Source: Gracilimonas sp964505215 (GTDB taxonomy: Bacteria; Bacteroidota; Rhodothermia; Balneolales; Balneolaceae). From it: DNA of 64,000 nucleotides. The notes under the pieces are model-generated. The model searched no databases. It was given only the letters and a program-made list of their open reading frames with translations, and was not told the DNA's origin. The stretch's first letter is position 1, and the number at the start of each line of letters is the position of its first letter. The DNA lies in NCBI GenBank assembly GCA_964505215.1, contig CAZDGU010000003.1, forward strand, positions 248,001 through 312,000, read 5' to 3'. Of this stretch, positions 53,625-62,448 are shown one piece after another. The position numbers and the translations under genes were made by a program.

Positions 53625-55751
53625 ATGAAAGTATATGATCCTACCCGAATAAGAAATGTTGTACTGCTGGGGCATTCCGGCTCCGGTAAAACTACGCTGA
53701 CCGAAACCATGCTTTTTGAAGCCGGAGCAATAAATCGAAGAGGAACCATAGAAGAAGAAAATACGGTGTCTGATTACCACCCGCTGGAGAAAGAAAAAAG
53801 GAAGTCCATTCATTCCACTTTTATGAACCTGGATTGGAGAGGCCACAAAATTAATTTGATAGACACTCCGGGAACCTCAGATTATATTGGAGAAGTAGCC
53901 GGCGCCGTTCGTATTTCAGATACGGCTATTTTTGTACTGAACAGTGAGCAGGGCGTAGAAACAGGCACCAGCTCTTTATGGAATTATGTGCAAAAATATA
54001 ACGTACCCTCCATGTTTGTGGTGAATAAGCTGGATACCGAACAGTCTGATTTTTGGAAAACTGTGGATGAAGCACGCGAGCAGTTTGGCCGGGAAGTTAC
54101 CGTGGTTCAGTTTCCATATAGTGAGGGAGAAGATTTTCACGCTATTGTTGATGTGCTGCGCATGACTATGTATGAATTTCCGGAAGAAGGCGGCAAACCC
54201 GATAAACTTCCAATCCCTGATTCTTTGAAACCACAGGCTTCTAAGTTGCACCAGGAACTGGTAGAAACTATTGCTGAAAATGACGAAACCCTGATGGATA
54301 TTTATTTTGAGCAGGGCGAACTGGATGAAGAGCAAATGGAAAAAGGGCTGCATATTTCGATGATAAACGGCCAGATTTTTCCGCTCTTTTGTTCAACAGC
54401 TTCCCGGAATATGGGTACCGGTCGTGTTATGGGTTTTCTGGATGATGTGGCGCCAAATCCGCTGCAGGGTAATCCCCCAAAAACAGAAGACGGAGAAGAA
54501 CTGCTGCTGGATGCCGACGGCAAGCCGGTGATGTTTATTTTTAAAACACAGTCAGAATCGCACGTGGGAGATTTGAATTATTTTAAGGTGTATAGTGGCA
54601 GCATTCGGCCTGGAATGGACTTGGTAAGCAGTAAAAGCGGTTCATCGGTTCGGCTGGGTGGCTTGTTTTTGTCGGAAGGACAAAAAAGAATAGAGGTGAA
54701 TGAAATAAAAACCGGCGACCTTGGCGCCGTGGTGAAACTGAAAGATGGCGAGGTAAACGATACCTTGCACGAAAAAGGCCATGAAGTAGCCTTGCAGGGC
54801 ATTGAATTTCCACCTACTACTATTCGAACCGCCGTTAAGCTTAAAAAAGAGGGCGATGAGGATAAATTAGGACACGCCTTACACCAAATTCAGCGAGAAG
54901 ATCCTTCGGTGGTAATTGAGCACAGCCAGGAGCTGCGGCAAATTATTATTCACGGACAGGGCGAGGAGCATTTAATGGTGATTAAAGACCAGCTGGAAAG
55001 TCGCTTTAAGCTGGATGTTGAATTCATCACCCCAAAAATTCCCTATCGTGAAACCATTACGAAACAGGTAAAAGCAACTTATAAGCACAAAAAACAGTCG
55101 GGAGGTGCCGGGCAGTTTGCCGAGGTAAATCTGCTGATTGAGCCGTACCTAGAAGGAATGGGCACACCCGAAGATTTGAAAGTACGGGATGTGCAAGAAG
55201 TTGATCTAAACTGGGGCGGAAAGCTCGTTTTCCAAAACTGTATTGTGGGCGGGGTGATTGATAATCGGTTCATGCCGGCCATTTTAAAAGGCATTATGGA
55301 AAAAATGGAAAACGGTCCCATGAGTGGCTGTCGCGCACGCGATATTCGGGTTTCGGTGTATGACGGCTCTATGCACTCCGTTGATTCTAACGATGCCGCT
55401 TTTAAAACAGCCGGACTTATGGCCTTTAAAGATGGCTTTTTGAAAGCTAACCCCCAGCTTTTGGAGCCGGTTTATGAAGTAGAAGTAACCGTTCCGGCCG
55501 ATTATATGGGTGATGTTATGAGCGACTTAAGCACCCGGCGCGGTCAGATTCAAGGCATGGATGGTGAGGGGTCGCTGCAGAAAATTAAAGCGCACGTTCC
55601 GCTCGAAGAGCTGGATCATTATTCAACGCGCTTGAAATCACTTACCCAAGGCAGTGCTTCTTATACCCGTGCATTTTCTCATTACGCACAGGTGCCGCAC
55701 GATATCCAAAAACGGGTGATTGAAGAAAACCTGGCAGGGGAGGAAGCATAG
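53625..55751 (+). CDS. EF-G-2-like translational GTPase
   Basis: A 708-residue, five-domain elongation factor G paralogue. G1 is GHSGSGKTT (16-24), G4 is NKLD and G5 lies in CSTAS. G3 reads DTPGT (D80-T84), so the catalytic His of canonical EF-G/EF-Tu (DTPGH) is Thr. The switch I arginine-glycine-isoleucine motif is replaced by KEKRKSIHST. Both changes are typical of the EF-G-2/FusA2 group rather than the housekeeping factor. Its role is probably accessory: ribosome recycling, stress or translation of special substrates. GGAG precedes the ATG. It is not next to rps12/rps7, unlike fusA. Confidence 0.87.
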   Translation: MKVYDPTRIRNVVLLGHSGSGKTTLTETMLFEAGAINRRGTIEEENTVSDYHPLEKEKRKSIHSTFMNLDWRGHKINLIDTPGTSDYIGEVAGAVRISDTAIFVLNSEQGVETGTSSLWNYVQKYNVPSMFVVNKLDTEQSDFWKTVDEAREQFGREVTVVQFPYSEGEDFHAIVDVLRMTMYEFPEEGGKPDKLPIPDSLKPQASKLHQELVETIAENDETLMDIYFEQGELDEEQMEKGLHISMINGQIFPLFCSTASRNMGTGRVMGFLDDVAPNPLQGNPPKTEDGEELLLDADGKPVMFIFKTQSESHVGDLNYFKVYSGSIRPGMDLVSSKSGSSVRLGGLFLSEGQKRIEVNEIKTGDLGAVVKLKDGEVNDTLHEKGHEVALQGIEFPPTTIRTAVKLKKEGDEDKLGHALHQIQREDPSVVIEHSQELRQIIIHGQGEEHLMVIKDQLESRFKLDVEFITPKIPYRETITKQVKATYKHKKQSGGAGQFAEVNLLIEPYLEGMGTPEDLKVRDVQEVDLNWGGKLVFQNCIVGGVIDNRFMPAILKGIMEKMENGPMSGCRARDIRVSVYDGSMHSVDSNDAAFKTAGLMAFKDGFLKANPQLLEPVYEVEVTVPADYMGDVMSDLSTRRGQIQGMDGEGSLQKIKAHVPLEELDHYSTRLKSLTQGSASYTRAFSHYAQVPHDIQKRVIEENLAGEEA

Positions 55752-55810
55752 CACAGAGAAACGGCTTACTGCCATTTGGAAAAGTATCTGTCTGTTTAAA
55801 TTATCTATAA

Positions 55811-55846
55811 AAAAATCCGCTGCGCTTTTAAACACAGCGGATTTTT
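55811..55846. terminator. Bidirectional terminator
   Basis: AAAAATCCGCTG at 55811-55822 pairs perfectly with CAGCGGATTTTT at 55835-55846 around a 12-base loop. T runs lie on both strands, between the convergent EF-G-like and baeRF-like genes. Confidence 0.9.
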
Positions 55847-55867
55847 ATGTATAAAACAATATTAAAG

Positions 55868-57013
55868 TTAGCTTTTATAGCGGTAGATAGCGGCCAGGGC
55901 CGAGTTCTTTGGAACTTCGGACTGAGGTAAACCATACAGCGTACTTCCGGTGCGAATGGCCGAAACCGCAGCATAATTTATTAAATCAACCGCATCTCCA
56001 TTCATAGATTCTGCCATGTGCACCTGATTTGCGTCGGTATCAAAAACACCAAACTGTCGGGTTCCCATGGGCACAAAAAGCGTGTCAACTTTACCGTAAT
56101 AAGCGCTTTTAACGATTTCCTCAATTTCTGTAGAAATCAACTCGCTGCCTTGCAGATTATTAAAACGCTCAATATCACTGCTAATTTCCTGGCTAAAATA
56201 CTGAACGGCAATATCCCACGACTCATCGGCTATGTCTTGGGGAGATTTTAAATCCGCATTCCCTATAATAGCATCATCCAGCACATTAAAGTACTTGTTG
56301 GCTTTTCTATAAATGGCAACCATTTTATCCGGACCGGCTAAAATAAGCGGGCCATGATTTTTCTTTAAATACTTGGTCACCTTGTTTTCTATGTGCTTAA
56401 TAAAAAGCTCTATCTCTTTATTTTCCTGATCTTTATTCCCGCCCTGCCCATGGAACATCGCATTACCGCCGGCGGCTCCGGAATGATGCTGAAGCGAGCG
56501 CTCATGCACATGATATTTTAGGTGCTCTTCCATACTGGTGGGCACGCTTTCGATGGCAATTTCTGTAGTTTCGTCCGGCTCTACCTTATACATCTTAGTT
56601 TCACTTTGGCTGAGCGCCAGAACGTGGTACGTACTGTGATGATTTTGAAGCTCCAGCAGAGGCGTAATCAAGAAGTTTTCGGATATATAATATCCTTGTT
56701 TCGGGCTTACCGGAATTTTGAAATAATCGAAATAATCTTCATTCAGGTACAAAGCCAGTCCGTTATTTTGGTGCAGCCAAAATTGGTTTTCGGCTGTTAC
56801 GGAATGAATTTGCTCAAACAAAGCATCGGCTCGATCTTCCCGCCATCCCAAATCGAGAATGTCTTTTTTTGCTTTTTGAATTAAATTCTTTAATCGAATT
56901 GCGTCTTGTTTGCCTTCTTCTCCGGTTTTATGAGTTGGTAAAAATATAGTGACATTTATATCTGTCGTTTTGTTGATAAGCTTCTCAATTGTTTCCCTAT
57001 TCACTACACTCAT
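55868..57013 (-). CDS. baeRF-like protein (bacterial archaeo-eukaryotic release factor family)
   Basis: This 381-residue protein resembles the baeRF families, bacterial relatives of eRF1. The fold order fits, with an N-terminal domain starting VTIFLPTHKTGEEGKQDAIRLKN, a central block ending in a flexible loop, and a C-terminal eL30e-like end. The loop contains HGQGG (188-192), recalling the GGQ tripeptide that triggers peptide release in eRF1, with GGNAMF before it. The family is proposed to act in ribosome rescue or hibernation. It is convergent with an EF-G-like gene, a suggestive pairing. Confidence 0.75.
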   Translation of the reverse strand: MSVVNRETIEKLINKTTDINVTIFLPTHKTGEEGKQDAIRLKNLIQKAKKDILDLGWREDRADALFEQIHSVTAENQFWLHQNNGLALYLNEDYFDYFKIPVSPKQGYYISENFLITPLLELQNHHSTYHVLALSQSETKMYKVEPDETTEIAIESVPTSMEEHLKYHVHERSLQHHSGAAGGNAMFHGQGGNKDQENKEIELFIKHIENKVTKYLKKNHGPLILAGPDKMVAIYRKANKYFNVLDDAIIGNADLKSPQDIADESWDIAVQYFSQEISSDIERFNNLQGSELISTEIEEIVKSAYYGKVDTLFVPMGTRQFGVFDTDANQVHMAESMNGDAVDLINYAAVSAIRTGSTLYGLPQSEVPKNSALAAIYRYKS

Positions 57014-57302
57014 ATCATTCCTAATTAAGTTTAAATTAGCAGTTCGTACTTATTACAACACATTCACAAATCTGGTGTTCCCTAATGTATTGAATTTGTA
57101 CTTTTAGCTAATTAATAAGGTTTTGGGATGAAAGTAAAGTGAAATAAATGGAACCTTTGCTGTAACATTCCACAAGTCTTTACCATGCTATACTTAGGGT
57201 GAAAAGTTTTGGAAAACCAAATCCGAAAAAAATTTCCGGCTTCCCAAAAAGCGGGAGTTCAAGTAGATTTCACTTTACAAAATTAAAGCACGGCTTCCGT
57301 AC

Positions 57303-59039
57303 TTACACCTGAATGCTTTCTATCAGCGCATCAATTCTCTTATCCAGCGTTGCGGCTACCTGGGGATAGTCTTCTGCGCTCATCAGCGTTGTGTTTACAC
57401 TGCAGTAGAACTTAATTTTTGGTTCCGTTCCCGAAGGTCGGGCTGAAATGATAGCGCCGTCTTCCGTAAAAAACTGAAGCACGTTTGAGGACGGATGCGG
57501 AATGTCCGAAACGGTTCCATTCACCAAATCTTTCTCTTTGGATGATTGATAGTCTTTAATGGTAACTACTTTTGAGCCGCCAATTTTTTGGGGAGGATTA
57601 GTTCTGAATTTTTTCATCATTTGCTGAATTTCTTCAGCACCGGCTTTTCCTTTTTTGGTGATGGCCACCAGCTTTTCCCGGAAAAGTCCATACTTTACGT
57701 ACATATCAATCATGGCCTCATACAAACTGCTGCCAAGATCTTTGTAGTAAGCCGTCATCTCGGCAATAATGGCACACGAAACCACGGCATCTTTATCGCG
57801 CACGTGATCACCGATTAAATAGCCGTAGCTTTCTTCACCGCCTACAATAAATTTCTTCTCATTTTCCAGCTGCGTCATCAGCTCCCCGATGTATTTGAAA
57901 CCGGTGAGCGTGTTGTAGCAATCCACATTTTTTTCTTTGGCAATGCGGTCAATCAGGTTGGTGGTAACTATGGTATTTACAATATATTCGTTACCGGTGA
58001 GCTTACCCGCATTTTCCCAGGCGGTAAGCATGTAATTGATGATAAGAGCTCCGGTTTGGTTCCCATTTAAAAGAACAAAATCACCTTCTAAATTTTTAAC
58101 CGCAATACCAACTCGGTCGGCATCCGGATCAGTAGCCATAACCAGCTCGGCATCAATTTCCTGTGCTTTTTCCAGCGCCATGCTCAAAGCTTCTTCCTCT
58201 TCCGGATTTGGATATACCACGGTGGGGAAGTCGCCATCTATGGTCATTTGTTCTTCCACGAGTGTCACATTTTCGAAGCCGTAGAGCTTTAGAACATCGG
58301 GCACCATTTTTCGGGAAGTTCCATGAATGGGAGAGAAGACAATAGAAAGATCTTTTTGGCGCTTGATAGCATCTCGCGAAACCGATAAATCGGTAAGAGC
58401 TTTTAGATACTTTTTATCCATTTCCTCACCAATAATCTCGATAAGCTCGTCATCGCCTTCGAATTTGACCTCATCAATGGAATCAATTTTCTGTACTTCT
58501 TCCATCACCATTTTATCGTAAGGCGAAACATATTGTGCCCCATTGGGACCATAGGCTTTGTAGCCGTTATATTCTTTGGGATTGTGGGAGGCGGTGAGCA
58601 TAACTCCACTTTGACAGCCCAGTTCTCGAATGGCAAAAGAAAGTTCAGGAGTGGGACGAAGCGCATCAAAAAAGTACACTTTTATGCCATTAGCCGTAAA
58701 AACATCAGCTACCACTTTGGCCAGCGTTTCAGAATTATTTCGGCAATCGTGGGCAATGGCAACTTTCAGCTCTTGGTTAGGATATTCTTTTTTGAGAAAA
58801 TTACTGAGTCCTTGAGTGGCTACTCCAAAAGTATATTTGTTTACGCGGTTTGAGCCGATTCCCATGATTCCGCGAAGACCTCCGGTTCCAAATTCAAGAC
58901 TTTTGTAGAAAGCTTCCGTCAGCTCTTCAAATTGTTTGTTATCAAGTTTTTGGCGAATGGCTGCTTTGGTTTCTTCATCGTAGCTTCCGGTTAGCCATTG
59001 GTCGATATTTGCTTGTACGGCAGGATCTAATGCACTCAT
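57303..59039 (-). CDS. Phosphoglucomutase/phosphomannomutase family protein
   Basis: A 578-residue alpha-D-phosphohexomutase of the long PgcA-like type. The phosphoserine is S151 in MLTASHNPKEYNGYK, the metal loop is DPDADRVGI, the sugar loop is GGEESYGYLIGD and the phosphate-binding loop is RPSGTEPKIKFY. It interconverts hexose 1- and 6-phosphates; glucose is likely but not provable. The 290 bases upstream and 289 bases downstream hold no gene I recognise. Confidence 0.93.
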   Translation of the reverse strand: MSALDPAVQANIDQWLTGSYDEETKAAIRQKLDNKQFEELTEAFYKSLEFGTGGLRGIMGIGSNRVNKYTFGVATQGLSNFLKKEYPNQELKVAIAHDCRNNSETLAKVVADVFTANGIKVYFFDALRPTPELSFAIRELGCQSGVMLTASHNPKEYNGYKAYGPNGAQYVSPYDKMVMEEVQKIDSIDEVKFEGDDELIEIIGEEMDKKYLKALTDLSVSRDAIKRQKDLSIVFSPIHGTSRKMVPDVLKLYGFENVTLVEEQMTIDGDFPTVVYPNPEEEEALSMALEKAQEIDAELVMATDPDADRVGIAVKNLEGDFVLLNGNQTGALIINYMLTAWENAGKLTGNEYIVNTIVTTNLIDRIAKEKNVDCYNTLTGFKYIGELMTQLENEKKFIVGGEESYGYLIGDHVRDKDAVVSCAIIAEMTAYYKDLGSSLYEAMIDMYVKYGLFREKLVAITKKGKAGAEEIQQMMKKFRTNPPQKIGGSKVVTIKDYQSSKEKDLVNGTVSDIPHPSSNVLQFFTEDGAIISARPSGTEPKIKFYCSVNTTLMSAEDYPQVAATLDKRIDALIESIQV

Positions 59040-59329
59040 GATATAAGTAATATGATTTTAATTTCTTTGATGTTACCCGAACTTAAAAAAGCTTTTTCAA
59101 AACCAAAGATTAATTAAAACAATGGTTTTATAAAGCTTTCTTAAAGCATGTTGAATATAATTAAATTAGAAGGGCTATTCACCATCAATAAGCAGCTGTT
59201 TTTGGGATGATGATTTCAAAGAAAAGAGTGGATACATGGACGGGTTTTTGACTTACCGGGCACCCGAACGGTCCTGCGTTTAAGGGGTGATCTGAGTTGT
59301 GAGTCCGCATGAAACACTTAACGAGCAAC

Positions 59330-59667
59330 TCATTTCTTAATTAGTGCCATAATTGTTTGGATTAACTCGTCCATTTTCGAAGTCTCTAAATTGCCAACAT
59401 TGTATAAAATAAGATTCATGGAGCAAGTTAATAATTTGTTGGTTCGTATATTACTTGGCTTATTCAGTGCTCCCTCTTTAAAATTATTTTCCCGAAGAGA
59501 TACAGCAAATTCATCTCGTGCGGCTTTACTTGTTATTTGGGCTAATAATAAATCATCTCTGCCAAAATGCTGCACAACTAATGCAGGTTATCGTTTAGAT
59601 TGAGATAAATCAGAAAATGGAAGGGAACGACTACCACATCACCTTTTATAAATCGCCCATGCTTCAT
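59330..59667 (-). pseudogene. Broken PemK/MazF-family toxin gene
   Basis: From an ATG at 59667 the minus strand reads MKHGRFIKGDVVVVPF. It then continues in another frame as PFSDLSQSKR, a TAA stop, and PALVVQHFGRDDLLLAQITS to the end near LIQTIMALIKK. This is a complete PemK/MazF-type RNase sequence (KGDVVVVPFPFSDLSxSKxRPALVV, then LAQITSK) with one frameshift in the CCCTTCCATTT run and one nonsense codon. The 81-codon open frame at 59330-59575 is only its C-terminal part. The toxin should be inactive. Confidence 0.8.
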
Positions 59668-59840
59668 CTTCTTGTGGGGTTATCCAATCTTTTGCAAGAG
59701 AGGCTTCACTGAGTAAGGCAGATTCTAATTTTTCTCCTTGTTGTGATAATTTCAAAAAGCGCACAACATTAATCACTTTCTAGAGCTTTTCCTCTGAAAT
59801 ATTCTCGATTTCTCGTATTAAGACGTCTTTTTAACTCATA
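59639..59840 (-). pseudogene. Broken DUF2281-like antitoxin gene
   Basis: The minus strand encodes IREIENISEEKL, a TAG stop, then KVINVVRFLKLSQQGEKL, ESALLSEASLAKDWITPQ and EDEAWAIYKR before TGA at 59641-59639. The start region (ATG at 59840, ATGAGTTAAAAAGACG) also carries a frameshift. The LAKDW...EDEAW ending is the typical DUF2281-type antitoxin tail. It overlaps the toxin start by 29 bases, the usual antitoxin-toxin layout. Both genes are decayed. Confidence 0.75.
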
Positions 59841-59912
59841 ATCATGTCCTTTAAGTAACTAATATAAAAATTTAGCTACACCCAACATCACTTTGGTAGA
59901 ACAATTCAGTAT

Positions 59913-60854
59913 TCAATCCTTTTTATTTTCTACGGTAATTTCATCCAGTGAAAGTCCATCCATTACGGCCTGATAGTTTGAGATGTCTTTGGGTAAAATA
60001 ACGCTGTTTTCATTCCGGCCGAGTCCGCCCAGAGTATCCAAATATTTTTCGGAAAGCTGGAGCTGCATGGCTTCTGTTCCTTTGGGTTGAGATAAGGCAC
60101 CGGCAATTTCTTCGATTGATTTAGCGGTTGCTTCAGCAATAGATAAGATTTCTTCTGCCAAACCTTCCGCTTCGTTAATGCGGCGTTGCATTTCAGCTTC
60201 AGAAATATTAATGATTTCAGCCTTAATTCCTTCGGCATCGTTAATTTTAGAGCCTTTTACTCCTTCAGACTTTGCAATTACGGCACGTCGGTCGCGCTCG
60301 GCCGTCATCTGGCGCTCCATAGCTTTCTGAACCGTTCGGGGCGTTACAATATTTTTGATTTCATAGCGGTGCACTTTTATGCCCCAAACTTGCTCCACTT
60401 CACTCAGCACCTCAACTACTTCGCGGCTCATGGCGGCCCGCTCTTCAAAGGTTTGATCTAATTCCATATTACCAAGTATGGAACGCGTGGTGGTTTGTGC
60501 AAGCTGAACGGCGGCGTATCGGTAATTGGTGACGCCGTAGCTGGCATTTACCGGATCCATCACGCTTAAGTAAATCACCCCGTCCACTTCTACTTTTACA
60601 TTATCTTTGGTGAAGCATTCTTGGGGCTCTACCTCAATGGTTTCTTCTCGTAAATCCTGTTTATATACTACTTTGTCAACAAAGGGGATGAGGGCGTGAA
60701 ATCCCGGCCCTAAGGTTTTTTGGTAGTTTCCGAGCCGCTCTACAATAAAGGCAAATTGGTTGGGTACCAGCCGCAGCGAGCGGATGAATTTATACATTAC
60801 ATAAATGGAGAATATCCCCAATAAAACTTGGCTGGCGGTTTCTAAAATTTCCAT
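59913..60854 (-). CDS. SPFH/Band 7 domain protein (distal paralogue)
   Basis: A 313-residue membrane protein with an N-terminal transmembrane helix, a Band 7/SPFH domain (RLGNYQKTLGPGFHALIPFVDKVVYK, then DNVKVEVDGVIYLSVMD) and an Ala/Glu-rich coiled coil (INEAEGLAEEILSIAEATAKSIEEIAGAL). It belongs to the paraslipin/QmcA-like group, which forms oligomeric membrane microdomains. It starts 2 bases after its paralogue in the nfeD operon. Confidence 0.9.
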   Translation of the reverse strand: MEILETASQVLLGIFSIYVMYKFIRSLRLVPNQFAFIVERLGNYQKTLGPGFHALIPFVDKVVYKQDLREETIEVEPQECFTKDNVKVEVDGVIYLSVMDPVNASYGVTNYRYAAVQLAQTTTRSILGNMELDQTFEERAAMSREVVEVLSEVEQVWGIKVHRYEIKNIVTPRTVQKAMERQMTAERDRRAVIAKSEGVKGSKINDAEGIKAEIINISEAEMQRRINEAEGLAEEILSIAEATAKSIEEIAGALSQPKGTEAMQLQLSEKYLDTLGGLGRNENSVILPKDISNYQAVMDGLSLDEITVENKKD

Positions 60855-60856
60855 GA

Positions 60857-61807
60857 TTACTGGTCTCCTTTCCTTTTTGCTTGAGCTGATTCGGCCGGAT
60901 TTTTGGTGTGATCGCTGATGGTACTTACCCCTTCAAAAAAGGTTTTCAAATTAGCGGTTTCTGTGGGCAGTACAGATACGTTTGAGTTTTGCAGAATACT
61001 GCCAAACTGCTTGATGTACTGTTCTACCAGCTTTGTTTTTACGGCTATATCGCCGCCGTGTTTTTGAATGGCTTCGGCTACCCTGCGAATGCCTTTTGCC
61101 GTGGCGTTAGCTACCAGTTCTATTTCCTGAGCGCGGCCTTTGGCCTCGTTAATTCGTTTTTGGCGCCGAGCTTCAGATATTAAAACCTGACTTTGCTGCT
61201 CACCTTCCGATTCAAAAATGCGTGCCTGTCGGTGCCCTTCAGAATGCGTGATTTCAGCTCTTTTCTCCCGCTCAGCTTCCATCTGCCGCTCCATGGTGTC
61301 AATAATTTCGGTTGAAGGCCGGATGTTTTTAATTTCATACCGCATTACTTTTATACCCCAGGGGTCGGCAGCTTTATCAATTTCACGGACAATATTCTCG
61401 TTCATTTTTTCACGTTCTGAGAAGGTATCATCCAGCGTCATTTTCCCAATTTCACTTCGCATAGTTGTTTGGGCTAAGTTCACCGCAGCGGCTCTGTAAT
61501 CCGATATTCCATAGCTGGCCTTGTGCGAACTCATCACTTTTAAATAAACCAGACCATCTACGGCCACCTCAATATTATCTTTGGTGATGCAGGTTTGGCT
61601 GGGTACATCAAATACCTGCTCCCGCATTTCCTGGCTGTAGGCCGGCCTATCCACAAAAGGGATGAGGAAATGAAAGCCGGGTTTTAAGGTTTTTTTATAT
61701 TTTCCGAGCCGTTCCTGAATGACTTCTTCCCGCATTTCCACAATTTGAAATAACCGGGTAAGTACGAAATAAGCCACAACAATAGTGATTAGTAAGGTAG
61801 TCCACAT
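60857..61807 (-). CDS. SPFH/Band 7 domain protein (proximal paralogue)
   Basis: This 316-residue SPFH protein has one N-terminal transmembrane helix (LLITIVVAYFVLTRLF), the core QERLGKYKKTLKPGFHFLIPFVDR, and a coiled coil with EAKGRAQEIELVANATAKGI. It clearly shares ancestry with the downstream gene; the pair probably form hetero-oligomers. It starts 1 base after the nfeD stop, indicating tight coupling. Confidence 0.9.
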   Translation of the reverse strand: MWTTLLITIVVAYFVLTRLFQIVEMREEVIQERLGKYKKTLKPGFHFLIPFVDRPAYSQEMREQVFDVPSQTCITKDNIEVAVDGLVYLKVMSSHKASYGISDYRAAAVNLAQTTMRSEIGKMTLDDTFSEREKMNENIVREIDKAADPWGIKVMRYEIKNIRPSTEIIDTMERQMEAEREKRAEITHSEGHRQARIFESEGEQQSQVLISEARRQKRINEAKGRAQEIELVANATAKGIRRVAEAIQKHGGDIAVKTKLVEQYIKQFGSILQNSNVSVLPTETANLKTFFEGVSTISDHTKNPAESAQAKRKGDQ

Positions 61808-61808
61808 A

Positions 61809-62312
61809 TTAATTCCGGGTTGGGTTTTTAAGTTGTTGTTCTTGTTCGTCTAAAATACCGGCGGGTTCCACAATCCAGGTAGTGTTATCTCTGTATTTAA
61901 TGCGAACCTGCGTGCCGGCCGGAATGGTGCCTTCCAGCGAACGCGCCTGCCACGAAATGCCCTGAAAACGGATGCGTCCTTCATTGGTCAAATCATCAAT
62001 AGGCTCCGTGACTTCCACAATTTGGTCCATGGCTTCATAATCTTCATCGGCAAACTTGAAGGAAGTTTCTCCCTTAAAGTATTTGTTGATGAATGGGCGA
62101 ATGGCAATCGTTAAAACGGTAGAGCTCATCAGCCAAATAAAAATGGCTGTAAAAGGATCTTGAAGAAACCCAAAGTAGCGCAAAATGCCGATTCCCAATC
62201 CGCTAAAACCGAGTAAAAAAGAAATGCCTCCGGGCAGGGCTGCTTCCAGAAACATCAGTATCACCCCACCAATTAAAAATATCCAGGTCAGAATTTCACT
62301 ATCCATCATCAC
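61809..62312 (-). CDS. NfeD-like membrane protein
   Basis: A 167-residue short NfeD (no ClpP-like protease domain). It has transmembrane helices at about 8-25, 30-47 and 52-72 and a C-terminal OB-fold (about 98-155: EPIDDLTNEGRIRFQGISWQARSLEGTIPAGTQVRIKYRD). NfeD proteins partner with SPFH proteins encoded next to them, as here. First gene of the three-gene operon. Confidence 0.9.
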   Translation of the reverse strand: MMMDSEILTWIFLIGGVILMFLEAALPGGISFLLGFSGLGIGILRYFGFLQDPFTAIFIWLMSSTVLTIAIRPFINKYFKGETSFKFADEDYEAMDQIVEVTEPIDDLTNEGRIRFQGISWQARSLEGTIPAGTQVRIKYRDNTTWIVEPAGILDEQEQQLKNPTRN

Positions 62313-62388
62313 AACTTTAAAAATTTATGATTACCTGTAGATAATAATTTGTGTGCAAAAAAGCTTAAAAGATTAAGAATAGTATAAA

Positions 62389-62402
62389 GCCTGAATTCAG
62401 GC
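62389..62402. other. 14-bp perfect palindrome upstream of nfeD
   Basis: GCCTGAATTCAGGC lies 77 bases before the nfeD start and 47 bases after the aldo/keto reductase stop (minus-strand order). It could be an operator for the nfeD-SPFH operon or the tail of a termination signal for the upstream gene. Confidence 0.4.
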
Positions 62403-62448
62403 GTTGTGGAAGAGCGGCCGGTCCTCAAGTTAAGTGAATAAAGCTACA

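Noticed and set aside
59330..59575. 81-codon open frame as an independent gene
   Set aside because: It is the C-terminal part of a PemK/MazF-type toxin; the N-terminal part lies upstream in another frame, so it is a pseudogene fragment.
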